This document shows positions 37,463 through 46,293 of a DNA stretch of 64,000 bases, one piece after another. Under the pieces are notes generated by a model. It had not been told where the DNA came from. It was given only the letters and a program-made list of their open reading frames with translations, and did no database searches. This stretch comes from Streptomyces sp. NBC_00683 (GTDB lineage Bacteria; Actinomycetota; Actinomycetes; Streptomycetales; Streptomycetaceae): NCBI RefSeq assembly GCF_036226745.1, contig NZ_CP109013.1:248001-312000 (forward strand), read 5' to 3'. A program made the position numbers and the translations under genes. Numbering within the stretch: the stretch's first letter is position 1; every line of letters begins with the position of its first letter.

Positions 37463-38551
37463 TCACTTCCTCCCGAGTTCCTGCGAGCCGGAACCGGCCG
37501 AAGTGCGGGCGAACCAGGTGCGCGTCTCGTCCGTGGTCAGGACGCGGGTCAGCACGGCCGTGCCCGGGAGATGCGGGAAGAAACGGTCAGCGTTCCAACT
37601 GCGCTCGTACATGGGCTCGTCGAGCACGAGCAGGCGGCGTCCCTCCACCACGGGGATGTCGTCGGGCAGCCCTTCGTTCCAGATTCGCGCGCCGTCCGGG
37701 GCGAGGAGTTCGAAGGTCCCGGTCGAAACGGTCTCGCTGCGTCCCCGGGCCGGCTCGGGGTCCGTGGCCAGGCGAACGCTCTCCACCGAAGGCTTGTTGC
37801 CGGGCACGTGGCCGCCGCCCACGAGGACATGGGCCAGGAGCGTGTGCAGCTGGAAGTTGTCCCCGATGCCGCCGATGCGCACCTCGAACCCCCTCCCGGT
37901 CGGCCCGTGCAGCACGAGCAGGGGTTCGTCGTCCAGAACAGCCAGCGCGTAGGACAGACACTTGAGGTCGTGCCGCTCCAGGGCCTCCACGTCGCGGCAG
38001 ACTGGGAGTATCGCGGATGCGAACCGATGACGCACTTCAGCGCTGCGGCACAGCACGGCCAGCGCGGGAGGCTGCCACTCCTCGGCCGAGCACCAGGCCA
38101 GCGCCAGCCGCGTGGCCTCGTACGCGTCGCCGCCCAGGCGGGCCAGCAGCGCGTCGTCGATGATCTTCTCGTCCGGCTCCGGCAGTTCGTCCTCGGCCCC
38201 GCCGGCGGTCCAGCGGCGGGCAAACTCCAGGGCGTCGAGCAAGTCCTTGTGAACGGCGCTGAGGATCGGCTCCGCGCACGCCGCCGGATCGGCCCCGCGC
38301 TCGACGCAGAATCCGGCAGCCATCGCCAGCGTCGGCCGCGGTCCTGTGGGCGGGAACGAAGGGATCAGCGCCGCCAATCGAGGCCCGGCCTGTATCAGTT
38401 CAGCATCCGACGCCGACTGCGCACCGCTCATCACGGCAGTAAAAGCATGGCCGGTGCGGTCGCCATCGCGAGCGGCAACCGCATCTTCCAGCTCGGACAC
38501 GACGGCGGCGAGACGCGCGCCCTTCTGCTTCCTCTTGAAGATCACCGGCAC
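37463..38551 (-). CDS. Conserved actinobacterial protein of unknown function
   Basis: A 362-residue protein with no signal peptide or membrane segment and no recognised domain. The first 150 residues are helical (LAAVVSELEDAVAARDGDRTGHAF, AAGFCVERGADPAACAEPILSAVHKDLLDALEFARRW) and include WCSAEEWQPPALAVLCRSAEVRHRF. The second half is beta-rich with GPTGRGFEVRIGGIGDNFQLHTLLAHVLVGGGHVPG. Similar proteins occur across Streptomyces as hypothetical. Starts GTG 38551 and GTG 38545 are both possible; TAGGGT lies six bases before the latter, suggesting a leaderless start. Confidence 0.8.
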   Translation of the reverse strand: MPVIFKRKQKGARLAAVVSELEDAVAARDGDRTGHAFTAVMSGAQSASDAELIQAGPRLAALIPSFPPTGPRPTLAMAAGFCVERGADPAACAEPILSAVHKDLLDALEFARRWTAGGAEDELPEPDEKIIDDALLARLGGDAYEATRLALAWCSAEEWQPPALAVLCRSAEVRHRFASAILPVCRDVEALERHDLKCLSYALAVLDDEPLLVLHGPTGRGFEVRIGGIGDNFQLHTLLAHVLVGGGHVPGNKPSVESVRLATDPEPARGRSETVSTGTFELLAPDGARIWNEGLPDDIPVVEGRRLLVLDEPMYERSWNADRFFPHLPGTAVLTRVLTTDETRTWFARTSAGSGSQELGRK

Positions 38552-38615
38552 ACCCTAATATCGAAAGCGGCTGATGAGAACGGTGGAGCACTCGGGACTG
38601 GTCCAGAATGCTCGG

Positions 38616-39209
38616 ATGGTCACGCTTGAGACTCCCCGCCTGCTCCTACGCCGCTGGCGTGCGGAAGATGTTGCTCCCCTGGCCGCCATCAACGCTGACG
38701 CCGAAGTCATGCGGTGGATCGGTGACGGCAGCGTCCGTGACGAACATCGGACCCGCAGCGGGATCGAAGCAATGGAGCGAGGGTGGGAGGAACAGGGCTT
38801 CGGCCTGTTCGCCGTGGAGATCCGATCCACCCACGAGCTGACCGGGTTCACCGGCCTATCAGTTCCCGACTTCCTCCCGGAGGTGCTGCCGGCAGTCGAG
38901 GTCGGCTGGCGATTGGGGCGGGCCCACTGGGGACAGGGACTGGCCACCGAGGCCGCTGCGGCAGTGGTTCGCTTCGGGTTCGAGGACTGTGCACTGAAGC
39001 GGATCATCAGCATCGCTCAGGTGGGCAACGACGCGTCCGAGCGAGTCATGGCCAAACTGGGGATGCATCCGTTCCATGAGACCGTCGATCCAAGTTGCAA
39101 CAGACGAGTACGCGTCTTCGAGCTGACGTCGGATAGATTCCGCGAACAGGGTGCCGGCAACATTTCCACCGGCTCGAGCCGCCCGGAACGGCTCCAGGGG
39201 CGGGGCTGA
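38616..39209 (+). CDS. GNAT-family N-acetyltransferase
   Basis: About 197 residues, RimJ/RimL-like: MVTLETPRLLLRRWRAEDVAPLAAINADAEVMRWIGDGSV, EVGWRLGRAHWGQGLATEAAAAVVRFGFEDC (acetyl-CoA binding), NDASERVMAKLGMHPFHET. Substrate unknown. ATG 38616 is chosen as homology begins there; CAGAAT lies six bases upstream, a leaderless-like arrangement. A longer frame begins at 38574. The divergent neighbour at 38551 leaves only about 64 bases for both promoters. Confidence 0.88.
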   Translation: MVTLETPRLLLRRWRAEDVAPLAAINADAEVMRWIGDGSVRDEHRTRSGIEAMERGWEEQGFGLFAVEIRSTHELTGFTGLSVPDFLPEVLPAVEVGWRLGRAHWGQGLATEAAAAVVRFGFEDCALKRIISIAQVGNDASERVMAKLGMHPFHETVDPSCNRRVRVFELTSDRFREQGAGNISTGSSRPERLQGRG

Positions 39210-39499
39210 CCACAGGAGGAGCCGGTTGCGGGCACCAGTGCCCTCGCGGCCCTGTCCAAGGCGGTCTCCGGTGAGATCGCCGGCGGGGTCGACTGCGCGG
39301 CGCTCTTCGACACGGTGGTGCTGCGTTCACCGGTCCTGCCGTCCGCGCCGGCGCTGGCGGCGACCACTCCTGGTGGCCGGACCGGTCGGCACCCGGTGAG
39401 GAGCCCCTGACCGGCGGGCCGAGGAGACGTGGCCGACAGGGCGTGCTCCCCGTACGTGTGCGGTGGGCTTTGGGGCACACCCTGTCGGCTCTTGTCGTT
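39210..39499. other. Spacer with a possible decayed coding fragment
   Basis: In one frame, codons from about 39219 read GTSALAALSKAVSGEIAGGV and more before a stop at about 39410, with coding-like composition but no start codon or known family. It may be a relic of a lost gene. Nothing else was seen. Confidence 0.25.
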
Positions 39500-39760
39500 T
39501 CAGATGAGGGCGGCGTGGATGCTCACGAGAGCTTCCTCGAGCGTGTCTGCAGTGTTCTCGTGGCCGGAGAATCCGTCGTCCTCGACGGGGTCGATGCTCC
39601 AGCCCCAGCCGCTTTCGGTATGGCCGTCGATCGTCGCCGCGTGTTCGCCCTTGGTGATGGTGATCGACAGGTTCCCGGCAGGGAAGGTCTCGATGTCGAT
39701 GCTGGCGACGTCGCCGAGGGCGTGCCGGATGGCGTCGCGGGCTTCTTGCTCGGTGATCAC
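39500..39760 (-). CDS. Small conserved hypothetical protein
   Basis: An 86-residue protein: VITEQEARDAIRHALGDVASIDIETFPAGNLSITITKGEHAATIDGHTESGWGWSIDPVEDDGFSGHENTADTLEEALVSIHAALI. GTG start 39758-39760 follows AGGAGC at 6 bases. The N-terminal helix and later DTLEEALVSI helix surround a beta-strand core; no known domain. Such small proteins are often clustered near immunity or mobile genes in Streptomyces, so a role there is possible but not shown. Confidence 0.7.
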   Translation of the reverse strand: MITEQEARDAIRHALGDVASIDIETFPAGNLSITITKGEHAATIDGHTESGWGWSIDPVEDDGFSGHENTADTLEEALVSIHAALI

Positions 39761-40095
39761 GGGCTGCTCCTGAATGGTGAGGACGGCTGTGCGGCCGTCG
39801 GGTCGGGGTCGGGGGAATGTGCGCGGGTGGTGCCTGCGCGGCTTGTTGCCTCGGTGCAGGGGCCACCCGCGCGAGCGGCGGCATCCTGAGATCATGCAGG
39901 TGATCAGGGATCACATCGCGGAGAGACGCGCAGAGTCCATCCATCCGGGAAATCGCCGAACGTGTCCTCCTCTCCACCAGCGGGTCGGTCGCCGACCGGG
40001 CTTGGGCAGTTAGGAGAAACTGGGCTGATCAACCGCAGCCCTGGCATTCACGCCCATGACCTGAGCCGAAGGTCCCACTGCCTGTTGTGGTGAGA
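39761..40095. other. Intergenic region, nothing recognised
   Basis: About 335 bases between divergent genes. A short plus-strand frame (around 39945-40050) contains IREIAERVLL and VRRNWADQ but lacks a start signal or firm family match. Promoters for both neighbours should be here. Confidence 0.3.
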
Positions 40096-40530
40096 ATGGA
40101 CGCCATGGACCATCTGCTGCACCTGGACCGCACACTCGATGAACTGGACCGGCCCTGCTGGACGCCCCCTGCCGCTGACGCGACCCACTTGATGCGCAAA
40201 GTGCATGCGTTGCGGCAGGTGCGCCTGGGCGAATTCGGTCCGGCAGACCTGCGCATCCTCATTTCCCAGCAGGTGGCGCTGCCCTACGTCCTTCCACTCG
40301 CAGTGCGCTTGCTGCTCGAAGAGCCGCTGCTTGACGCCTCTTTCTACGGGGGCGATCTGCTGCTCGCTGCCGTCAGGGCCCCTGCCGCAGCCTGGGCCCT
40401 GCTGCCAGACCTGAACACGAGGCTGCGCACCGTGATTACTACGTTGCCGGAGACAGCGGTCGCTGACCTGCCCCGCGGCGGAGCCGAGGAGCTTGCCCGC
40501 TTCGTCGCGCGAGCCGAATCCCTTCGCTGA
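40096..40530 (+). CDS. CdiI_3-family immunity protein (contact-dependent inhibition type)
   Basis: About 144 residues with the pattern LDRTLDELDRPCWTPPAADATHLMRKVHALRQVRLGEFGPADLRILISQQVALPYVLPLAVRLLLEEPLLDASFYGGDLLLAAVRAP. I recall this from contact-dependent growth inhibition immunity (CdiI_3) proteins. Known members neutralise secreted or surface toxins in the cytoplasm. No toxin gene is adjacent. Start could be GTG 40087, ATG 40096 or ATG 40105; the last has GAGAAT 7 bases upstream. Naming rests on pattern recall. Confidence 0.75.
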   Translation: MDAMDHLLHLDRTLDELDRPCWTPPAADATHLMRKVHALRQVRLGEFGPADLRILISQQVALPYVLPLAVRLLLEEPLLDASFYGGDLLLAAVRAPAAAWALLPDLNTRLRTVITTLPETAVADLPRGGAEELARFVARAESLR

Positions 40531-40644
40531 TCCGCAAGGGCTGAGCCGGAACCTGGGCCGTCGTGCGACGCCGCACCGAACCTCCAGTGCAGCCCCTTGG
40601 GCGTAGTTGCTGCTGTTTGCCGTTGTTGATGTCAGATGTGGATG

Positions 40645-40869
40645 TCAGGCCGGCCGAGGCACTATGTTCACTGCGCGGTAGGTGTAGCCGTCTTGCTTGT
40701 AGCCAGGGGCTTCCCACTGGAGGTCTACACGTTGTCCCGGCGACAGCGTATGGAAGCCCCTCGTCTGGATGGCGGAGTAGTGGCCCCAACAACCGCCGGG
40801 CGTCTCGGGAGAGTCGAGGACTCCCCACCCTTCCTCGTCGTGCCACTCACGGACAGTCGCAGTCACCAT
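40645..40869 (-). CDS. Cold-shock-domain protein, small
   Basis: A 74-residue protein: MVTATVREWHDEEGWGVLDSPETPGGCWGHYSAIQTRGFHTLSPGQRVDLQWEAPGYKQDGYTYRAVNIVPRP. The layout V-x-W-x-x-x-x-GWGVL followed by a HYS loop resembles the CSD RNP1 GYGFI and RNP2 FVHYS motifs, with key aromatics changed (W for F). Binds single-stranded nucleic acid if functional. Start ATG 40867-40869. Confidence 0.8.
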   Translation of the reverse strand: MVTATVREWHDEEGWGVLDSPETPGGCWGHYSAIQTRGFHTLSPGQRVDLQWEAPGYKQDGYTYRAVNIVPRPA

Positions 40870-40997
40870 GCGGCGACTATACGAGTGCCGGCTGCGCCGA
40901 CGTATCGGGGACCTCAGCTTGGAGAGCCAAGAGCGTCCAGGGCTCGCTCTGGGCCTGACCTGCGGCGGAGCTCGCAGACGCCTGGCGGGGGGGGGCG

Positions 40998-41498
40998 ATG
41001 TTCAAGTACGGAATCGGCAGCGACAACTACGACCCCTTCCGCCCGGTCAAGCCGGGTGGTGGCGGAGGCGGTGGGCAGCTGCCCTCCCCGGGTGTCTCCT
41101 GGCCGATCCTCCAGAGCGGTTCCAAGGGTGCGGACGTGCGGTCCGCCCAGCAGTTGCTGACCGCGCGGGGCTACACGGTCGAGTCCGACGGCATCTTCGG
41201 CGCGAAGACCCGTTCCGCGGTGATCAGGTTCCAGAAGTCCCGGTCCCTGGCCGCTGATGGCGTCATCGGCCCGAACACGTGGTCCAAGCTGATCAGTACG
41301 GTGCAGTACGGCAAGTCCGGCCGCGCGGTGAAGGCAGCCCAGACGCAGCTGAACGTCTATGGCTACGGCCTCACGGTCGACGGCGGGTTCGGCTCGAAGA
41401 CGAAGTCGGCAGCGATCGCCTTCCAGAAGAACCACCGCTTGCAGGTAGACGGCGTCATCGGCCCGGAGACCTGGCGCGCCCTGCTCGGCACCCGCTGA
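40998..41498 (+). CDS. Peptidoglycan-binding-repeat protein (two PGBD_1), no signal peptide
   Basis: A 166-residue protein: short polar head, a Gly-rich linker (GGGGGGG, about residues 20-26), then two peptidoglycan-binding domains: ADVRSAQQLLTARGYTVESDGIFGAKTRSAVIRFQKSRSLAADGVIGPNTW and VKAAQTQLNVYGYGLTVDGGFGSKTKSAAIAFQKNHRLQVDGVIGPETW. No catalytic domain and no export signal is visible at ATG 40998. A nine-G tract (40987-40995) lies just upstream and could hide a frameshift or act as a ribosome-binding region. A strong terminator follows. It may be the cell-wall anchor of a lost enzyme. Confidence 0.8.
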   Translation: MFKYGIGSDNYDPFRPVKPGGGGGGGQLPSPGVSWPILQSGSKGADVRSAQQLLTARGYTVESDGIFGAKTRSAVIRFQKSRSLAADGVIGPNTWSKLISTVQYGKSGRAVKAAQTQLNVYGYGLTVDGGFGSKTKSAAIAFQKNHRLQVDGVIGPETWRALLGTR

Positions 41499-41518
41499 CG
41501 CAAGAGCTCCCGGCGGCC

Positions 41519-41568
41519 GACGGATGGCTCCTTCCCCCTGCGCCTGCAGCGGGAAGGAGTCGTCCGTC
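41519..41568 (+). terminator. Strong terminator after the PGBD protein
   Basis: Stem GACGGA-TGG-CTCCTTCCC pairing with GGGAAGGAG-TCG-TCCGTC: 9 plus 6 base pairs with a 3x3 internal loop, 20 bases after the stop. Confidence 0.75.
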
Positions 41569-41613
41569 CCGGCGTGAACAGTCGGGTTTGCTGCTGTGCG
41601 CCGGGCTCAGCGC

Positions 41614-41652
41614 CACCGCGTCCACCGGGACGACGTTCCGGTGGACGCGGTG
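41614..41652 (-). terminator. Perfect 15-bp hairpin after the secreted lipase gene
   Basis: CACCGCGTCCACCGG pairs perfectly with CCGGTGGACGCGGTG around a 9-base loop, 17 bases downstream of the lipase stop on the minus strand. A likely terminator. Confidence 0.75.
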
Positions 41653-41668
41653 TCAGCTGGTGGAGGGG

Positions 41669-43072
41669 TCAGAGCTGGATGGGCATCGTCCAGCAGTTGG
41701 AGTTGGCCGCCTTCCCGGAGAGACGGTCGGTCAGCCAGGAGATCGCGTCGCCCTGGTCGGTGATCAGCGGTACCAGGTGATTGGTGAGGATCTTGTCGCC
41801 GAGGTTCGGCAGGACGATGGCGTCGTAGGTGACGTTGGCGCCCTTGTTGCACCAGTCGAGGGCGAGCTGCCGGACCTGGGAGTGGGGAACGATGTCGTCC
41901 TGGATGCCGGTGGCCAGACGTACCGGTCCGGACGGCTTGAGCCTGCCGATGCGCTGCTTGTCCAGGGCGGCCTTCGCGCGGGGTTCGGCCGCGATGATGT
42001 CCCCCATGGACTTGCCACTGGTGGTCCACTTGCTGCTCTTGGTGAAGCCGTAGCCGAACAGCGCGTCGCCGACGCACATGGTCGACGCGTCCGCCAGGGC
42101 GGCCTTGCCGGTGGCGCTGATGTTCGCGTCGACGACCGCGCGCAGGTCGGGGTCGGCCTGGGCGAAGCCGCTGATCGACCAGGCCAGCGCACCGGCGAGC
42201 GCACTGCCGTCGATCCCCTTCATGACCGAGGTGAGATCCGCCGGGGGTGCGCCGGAGTAGGTTCCGGCGAGCGGGACGTCGGGCGCGTAGGAGGGCTGGA
42301 GTTCCGCGGCGGCGGCGCTGGCACCGCCGCCCTGGCTGTAGCCGTACAGGCCGGTCCTGGATGACGGGGTGATCGATGCGCCGGGTACGGCACGGGCTGC
42401 GCGGGCTGCGTCGAGCAGGGCATGGGCCTGGTCGAGGCGGTTCACGTAGGTGTGCAGGCGGTCGGTGGCGCCGAGGCCGACGTAGTCCGTGACGACGACT
42501 GCCGCCCCGGTGGAAAGGAGACGGTAGATCGCCAGGGCCTCGTAGCCCACGGACACGGTGTCGCCGTTGAGGGTGAGCGGGTTCTGCAGGGCGAAGGACG
42601 GGGCGCACTGGTCGCCCTGGCCCATGGTGCCCGAGGCCACCGCGACCAGGGGGCGCGGGCCGGTTCCCTTCCAGGCCGCCGAGGGCTCGATGTACGCGCC
42701 GGTCACGGCGACGGGCAGCCCGGCCGAGTCGGTGGACTTGTACATGAGACGGGTCGCGGTGCCCGGCATGGCGCGGCCGTCCAGGCCGGGGATGCTCAGC
42801 CCGAGCGGCATGGCCTCGGTACGGATCAACGCACCGTTGGCGGAGGGCAGTTCGGACGGCGGGGTGTAGAAGGCGGGGATGGTGACCCCGCGGGAGACGA
42901 CGGGTTCCGGTGCGGCGGCGGAGGCCGGTACCGCCGACAGGCCGGCGCAGACGGTGCCTGCGGCGACAACGCCGGCCAGGAGGCGCAGTCCGGCCCTGTC
43001 GCCACGGCCGGTCGCCGGGGTGGGGGTGGCGGGGGTGAGGGTGGAACGGGAACGGGTTCTCTTGCGGCTCAT
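41669..43072 (-). CDS. Secreted lipase (LIP family)
   Basis: A 467-residue exported alpha/beta hydrolase of the secretory-lipase type. Basic N-terminus, hydrophobic stretch LRLLAGVVAAGTVCAGLSAVPASAAAPE with cleavage near residue 53, then the enzyme: nucleophile elbow YGYSQGGGASAAAA (Ser near 246), IQDDIVPHSQV with the Asp, and ILTNHLVPLI with the His. It hydrolyses triglyceride or ester bonds outside the cell. The stop is followed by a strong hairpin. A cholesterol-oxidase-type gene follows 21 bases upstream on the same strand, so they share an operon. Confidence 0.9.
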   Translation of the reverse strand: MSRKRTRSRSTLTPATPTPATGRGDRAGLRLLAGVVAAGTVCAGLSAVPASAAAPEPVVSRGVTIPAFYTPPSELPSANGALIRTEAMPLGLSIPGLDGRAMPGTATRLMYKSTDSAGLPVAVTGAYIEPSAAWKGTGPRPLVAVASGTMGQGDQCAPSFALQNPLTLNGDTVSVGYEALAIYRLLSTGAAVVVTDYVGLGATDRLHTYVNRLDQAHALLDAARAARAVPGASITPSSRTGLYGYSQGGGASAAAAELQPSYAPDVPLAGTYSGAPPADLTSVMKGIDGSALAGALAWSISGFAQADPDLRAVVDANISATGKAALADASTMCVGDALFGYGFTKSSKWTTSGKSMGDIIAAEPRAKAALDKQRIGRLKPSGPVRLATGIQDDIVPHSQVRQLALDWCNKGANVTYDAIVLPNLGDKILTNHLVPLITDQGDAISWLTDRLSGKAANSNCWTMPIQL

Positions 43073-43093
43073 GATGTGCTCCTCGTCCGTCGG

Positions 43094-44692
43094 TCAGATG
43101 ATCGTGTCGATGTCGTGCGCGGTGATCGCGTCCATGGCCCGTTCGGCCACGGCGGCGATGGTCATGGAGGGGTTGCAGGCGCCGGTCGTACCGGGGATCA
43201 GGGCGCCGTCGAGGACGTAGAGACCGCGCTGTCCCAGAACGCGGCCTTCCAGGTCGCAGACTGTGCCCATCGGGGCGCCGCCCAGCGGGTGCCAGGTGCT
43301 GTTGACCAGGGCGTTCGTGTCCGTGAGGACGCCGAGCCCCTTGGATACCCTGGTCACGCGCCGATGGATGTTGCGGTGGCTGGCGGCGTCGCCGCCCAAG
43401 GGCCAGTGCAGTGACACGGAGTCGGTGGAAGCGTTGTAGCGGAACCGGCCGCGGTCGGCGCTCACCCCGAAGCCGACCAGCATGGTCGTCCGTGCGTCGA
43501 TGCCGAGCGGCGGCAGCGACGCCTGGATGATCGTGTTCGCCGTCCCGGGGTCGTCCCACTCCTTGCTGCCGTAGACGACCGGACCTCCCTGCTCTGCCCC
43601 GAAGTCCTCCTGGAGGTTCGTCCAGGCGTAGATGCGGTCGCCGTTGGTTCCCCACCCTTCGCCAAGACCGTCGGGCAGATCGGGGATGGCGCCGGTGGCA
43701 CCGGCGTGGACGAGGAGTTTGCTGGTGTTGAGGCTGCCGGCCGCCATGACGAGGGCGCGCGTGGAGAGGATCTTCTGCTCCAGCACGGTTCCCGCGTCAT
43801 CGGTACGGTCGACATGCACTTCCCACCGGCCGTCCGCCGCCCGCGCCACGGAGGTGACGTTGTGGTGGGTTTCGACGGTCACCTTCCCGGTCGCCTCGGC
43901 CTGTCGGAGGTAGGTCACGTCGACGGAGTTCTTGCCGCCGTTGTTCACGCCGAGCGCGCAGTCCCCGTTCGTGTAGGACGGCTGCATCTCGCCGCGCAGC
44001 TCGGCCAGGGCGTAGTCCCAGTCGATCGGCATGGGGATCTTCTCCAGGCCGTACCCGGCCCGGCGGACCCGCTCGGCGAAGACACGCGCCGCGTAGTAGT
44101 GGGGCGAGCCGACCAGTGCGTCGGGCGCGGTCTCCGCGCGGAGCATGCCCGCGACCCGCGGGTAGTGGATCTCGTTCATGCGCCGGAAGTCGAGCTCCTG
44201 GGGCAGCCAGGTGTTGAAGACGGCCTCGGAAGGCTGCAACGTCATTCCCTGGTAGACGAGGGAGCCGCCGCCGACCCCGGCAGCGCAGACGCCAAGGATG
44301 TTCTGCCCGAGTACCGGCTCCAGGAGACCCACGTAGGGCGCGAAGTCCAGTGGTGCGCCGATCAGTTGAGCGAGCGGCCGGACGGCCGCCGGGAGAGTTC
44401 CGTACCAGAGCGCCCGCTTGTCGAGGCCGGACACCCGAGGGAAGGTCTCCGCGTTCGGCCCCGTGGGCCATCGCCGGCCGCGCTCCAGCACGGTCACCGG
44501 CACGCCGGCCTGAGCCAGCCGCAGCGCGGTCACGCCGCCACCGAAGCCCGAGCCGATGATGACCGCCCGGTGCTCCTCCCTGGCGAGTCTCACCCGGGTC
44601 GGCGCGGCCGCTGCGGGGGTTGGTGTCAGGAAGCTCGCGGCTGCGAGTCCGGCAGCACCGGTGAGCAGGGCGCGCCTGCTGGCAGAGGGCAT
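43094..44692 (-). CDS. Secreted GMC oxidoreductase, cholesterol-oxidase type (Tat signal)
   Basis: A 532-residue FAD enzyme. Tat-like signal SRRALLTGAAGLAAASF followed by ASA-type cleavage, then Rossmann AVIIGSGFGGGVTALRLAQAGVPVTVLERGRRWPTG, substrate-domain segments PHYYAARVFAERV and NGDCALGVNNGGKNSVDVTYLRQA, and catalytic His in NSTWHPLGGAPMGTVCD. It matches class I ChoA-like cholesterol oxidases: sterol plus O2 to cholest-4-en-3-one plus H2O2. Start ATG 44690-44692 with AAGGAG. Pairing with a secreted lipase suggests sterol-ester use. Confidence 0.9.
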   Translation of the reverse strand: MPSASRRALLTGAAGLAAASFLTPTPAAAAPTRVRLAREEHRAVIIGSGFGGGVTALRLAQAGVPVTVLERGRRWPTGPNAETFPRVSGLDKRALWYGTLPAAVRPLAQLIGAPLDFAPYVGLLEPVLGQNILGVCAAGVGGGSLVYQGMTLQPSEAVFNTWLPQELDFRRMNEIHYPRVAGMLRAETAPDALVGSPHYYAARVFAERVRRAGYGLEKIPMPIDWDYALAELRGEMQPSYTNGDCALGVNNGGKNSVDVTYLRQAEATGKVTVETHHNVTSVARAADGRWEVHVDRTDDAGTVLEQKILSTRALVMAAGSLNTSKLLVHAGATGAIPDLPDGLGEGWGTNGDRIYAWTNLQEDFGAEQGGPVVYGSKEWDDPGTANTIIQASLPPLGIDARTTMLVGFGVSADRGRFRYNASTDSVSLHWPLGGDAASHRNIHRRVTRVSKGLGVLTDTNALVNSTWHPLGGAPMGTVCDLEGRVLGQRGLYVLDGALIPGTTGACNPSMTIAAVAERAMDAITAHDIDTII

Positions 44693-44879
44693 GAGCGGCT
44701 CCTTGCGTGTGGGGGGCAGGTTGGTGCCATCGGAACGATGTGGCCGACCGAGCTGCCGGGACGGGCCGATCCTTAGCGGTCGACGACGCCTGGACGCTCC
44801 AATGCGGCCTGTGCATGACAAATCCAGGTAGGAACAGCACTGTTACTCGCTGGTCACTTACGGCAGCGTAGGTCTGGGT

Positions 44880-44892
44880 GTCACTCAGTGAC
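44880..44892. promoter_or_regulatory. GTCACT-C-AGTGAC palindrome upstream of TetR
   Basis: A perfect 13-base palindrome in the gap between the GMC oxidase and TetR genes. Further GTCACT copies lie near 44854-44859 and 44907-44912. Candidate operator for the TetR protein controlling both directions. Confidence 0.55.
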
Positions 44893-44965
44893 AAGACGTC
44901 TGCGTGCGTCACTTTCGAAGGGCTCGCTATGCTGCGGTGCTGGGACGAAAGCCGGGGGTGCGAGG

Positions 44966-45613
44966 GTGCACGAAGCGCCATCAGCGGTACGTGAGCAGAC
45001 GATTCGGGCAGATGTCAGGCCGTCGCTCGCCGAACGACGCAAGGCCGCTCTCCGCGTCGAGATCGCCGCCGAGGCCGTCCGCCTGTTCGCCTCACACGGC
45101 GTCACTCGTACGACGGGCGAACAGATCGCCCGGGCCGTGGGAATCTCCTCCCGCACCCTGTGGCGCCACTTCCCCACCAAGGAGAGTTGCGTACTGCCGC
45201 TCCTCTCCGCAGGGCTCGAGTTCGCCATCGAACAACTGCGTCAGTGGCCGGCGGACATGGGCCTGCTGGACTTCGTCACGCGCTCCCTGCGCAGCGGCGA
45301 ACTGCCCGACGTGGCCCCCGTCATCCTCGACCTGATCCGCATGACGTCCACCGACCCGGCCCTGCGCGCCGTCTGGCTACAGGCCCACGACGACGCCCTG
45401 CCCGTCCTCGGCCAGCTCCTCGCCGACCGGTCCGGTGTCAGCGCCGACGACCTCCGGATCCGAGTGCACGCGGCAACCTTCAACGGCGCGCTCCGAGCCG
45501 CTTCGGAGGACTTCGCCCGCCAGTACGCGGAGGAGCCCGGGGCATCCGGCAGCGAAATCGCCACATGCCTCCTCGCCGCCCTGCGCGCAGCGTCGGAGGG
45601 CCTCCCCTACTGA
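44966..45613 (+). CDS. TetR-family transcriptional regulator
   Basis: About 215 residues. DNA-binding N-terminus: SLAERRKAALRVEIAAEAVRLFASHGVTRTTGEQIARAVGISSRTLWRHFPTKESCVL, followed by a helical ligand domain. GTG 44966 is a plausible start (no strong ribosome-binding site); 26 more codons are open upstream. A -10-like TATGCT lies at 44929-44934. Divergent from the lipase/cholesterol-oxidase operon, which it likely represses. Confidence 0.9.
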   Translation: MHEAPSAVREQTIRADVRPSLAERRKAALRVEIAAEAVRLFASHGVTRTTGEQIARAVGISSRTLWRHFPTKESCVLPLLSAGLEFAIEQLRQWPADMGLLDFVTRSLRSGELPDVAPVILDLIRMTSTDPALRAVWLQAHDDALPVLGQLLADRSGVSADDLRIRVHAATFNGALRAASEDFARQYAEEPGASGSEIATCLLAALRAASEGLPY

Positions 45614-45659
45614 CGGCCTGCACCTGCGTCCGCTCGACACGGTCTGCAATGACTGGCGG

Positions 45660-46293
45660 TCAGGGCAGCCCGATCGGGGCGGTCCTCAGCGGGTGACCAT
45701 GCAGCTCGCCGCAGCCCTCTTCGTCCCACCACAACCCACCTTGCGTGGTGAGGTATGGGTGCAGTCCACGCACATCTCCACCTTCATGAAGCGCTTGCGC
45801 GACCGCGTGGAGAAGGCTCGCCAGATCGGGCCAGGAATCGGTGAAATCGCCACCACCACTGTGGCCTGCCCAGCCGAGACGCCCCGTGTCAGGGCCAGGA
45901 CGCTGGTCGATGACCTGTGCCGCGCCATCCGCACTCTCAGCCCAGGGAACCCAGAGCGGGTGCCACCAAGGATCGACTTCCCAGGCACGGGGGGTCAGGC
46001 CGTCATTCTCCGCAGCGACGTCCATGCAGGTCTGCCAATGGTCCACGATGCCGCTCACTGCGAGCGGGGACTGCTCCGGCAGGATGGTCGTCCACGCACT
46101 CACGCCGTTGTGGCATTGCAGAGACTCGGCGAGATCACTGGGCAGTCGGGCAACCGAGGATCCGTTCCGCATGTCGAATCTCGTCCGGTGTCGCCGGTGG
46201 ATTGAGGAGCGCGAAATCGGAGGCCACGTGCGTCACAAGCCAGGCGTCGATCAGGCGCCAGGACTCCGACAGGGACAAGATCTGCGGTGCCAT
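45660..46293 (-). pseudogene. Frameshifted SMI1/KNR4 (SUKH) family gene
   Basis: Two minus-strand frames together make one SUKH protein. The first (from ATG 46291-46293) reads APQILSLSESWRLIDAWLV to PDEIRHAERILGC and then stops. The second continues RLPSDLAESLQCHNGVSAW through HGGD-type tail to 45660. They join at the CCC run at 46148-46150 (plus strand GGG): removing one C gives ILG-C-RLPSDL, the usual SUKH spacing. So it carries a one-base insertion, or a base-calling error. SUKH proteins are typically toxin-immunity factors. A transposase remnant is beside it. Confidence 0.7.
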
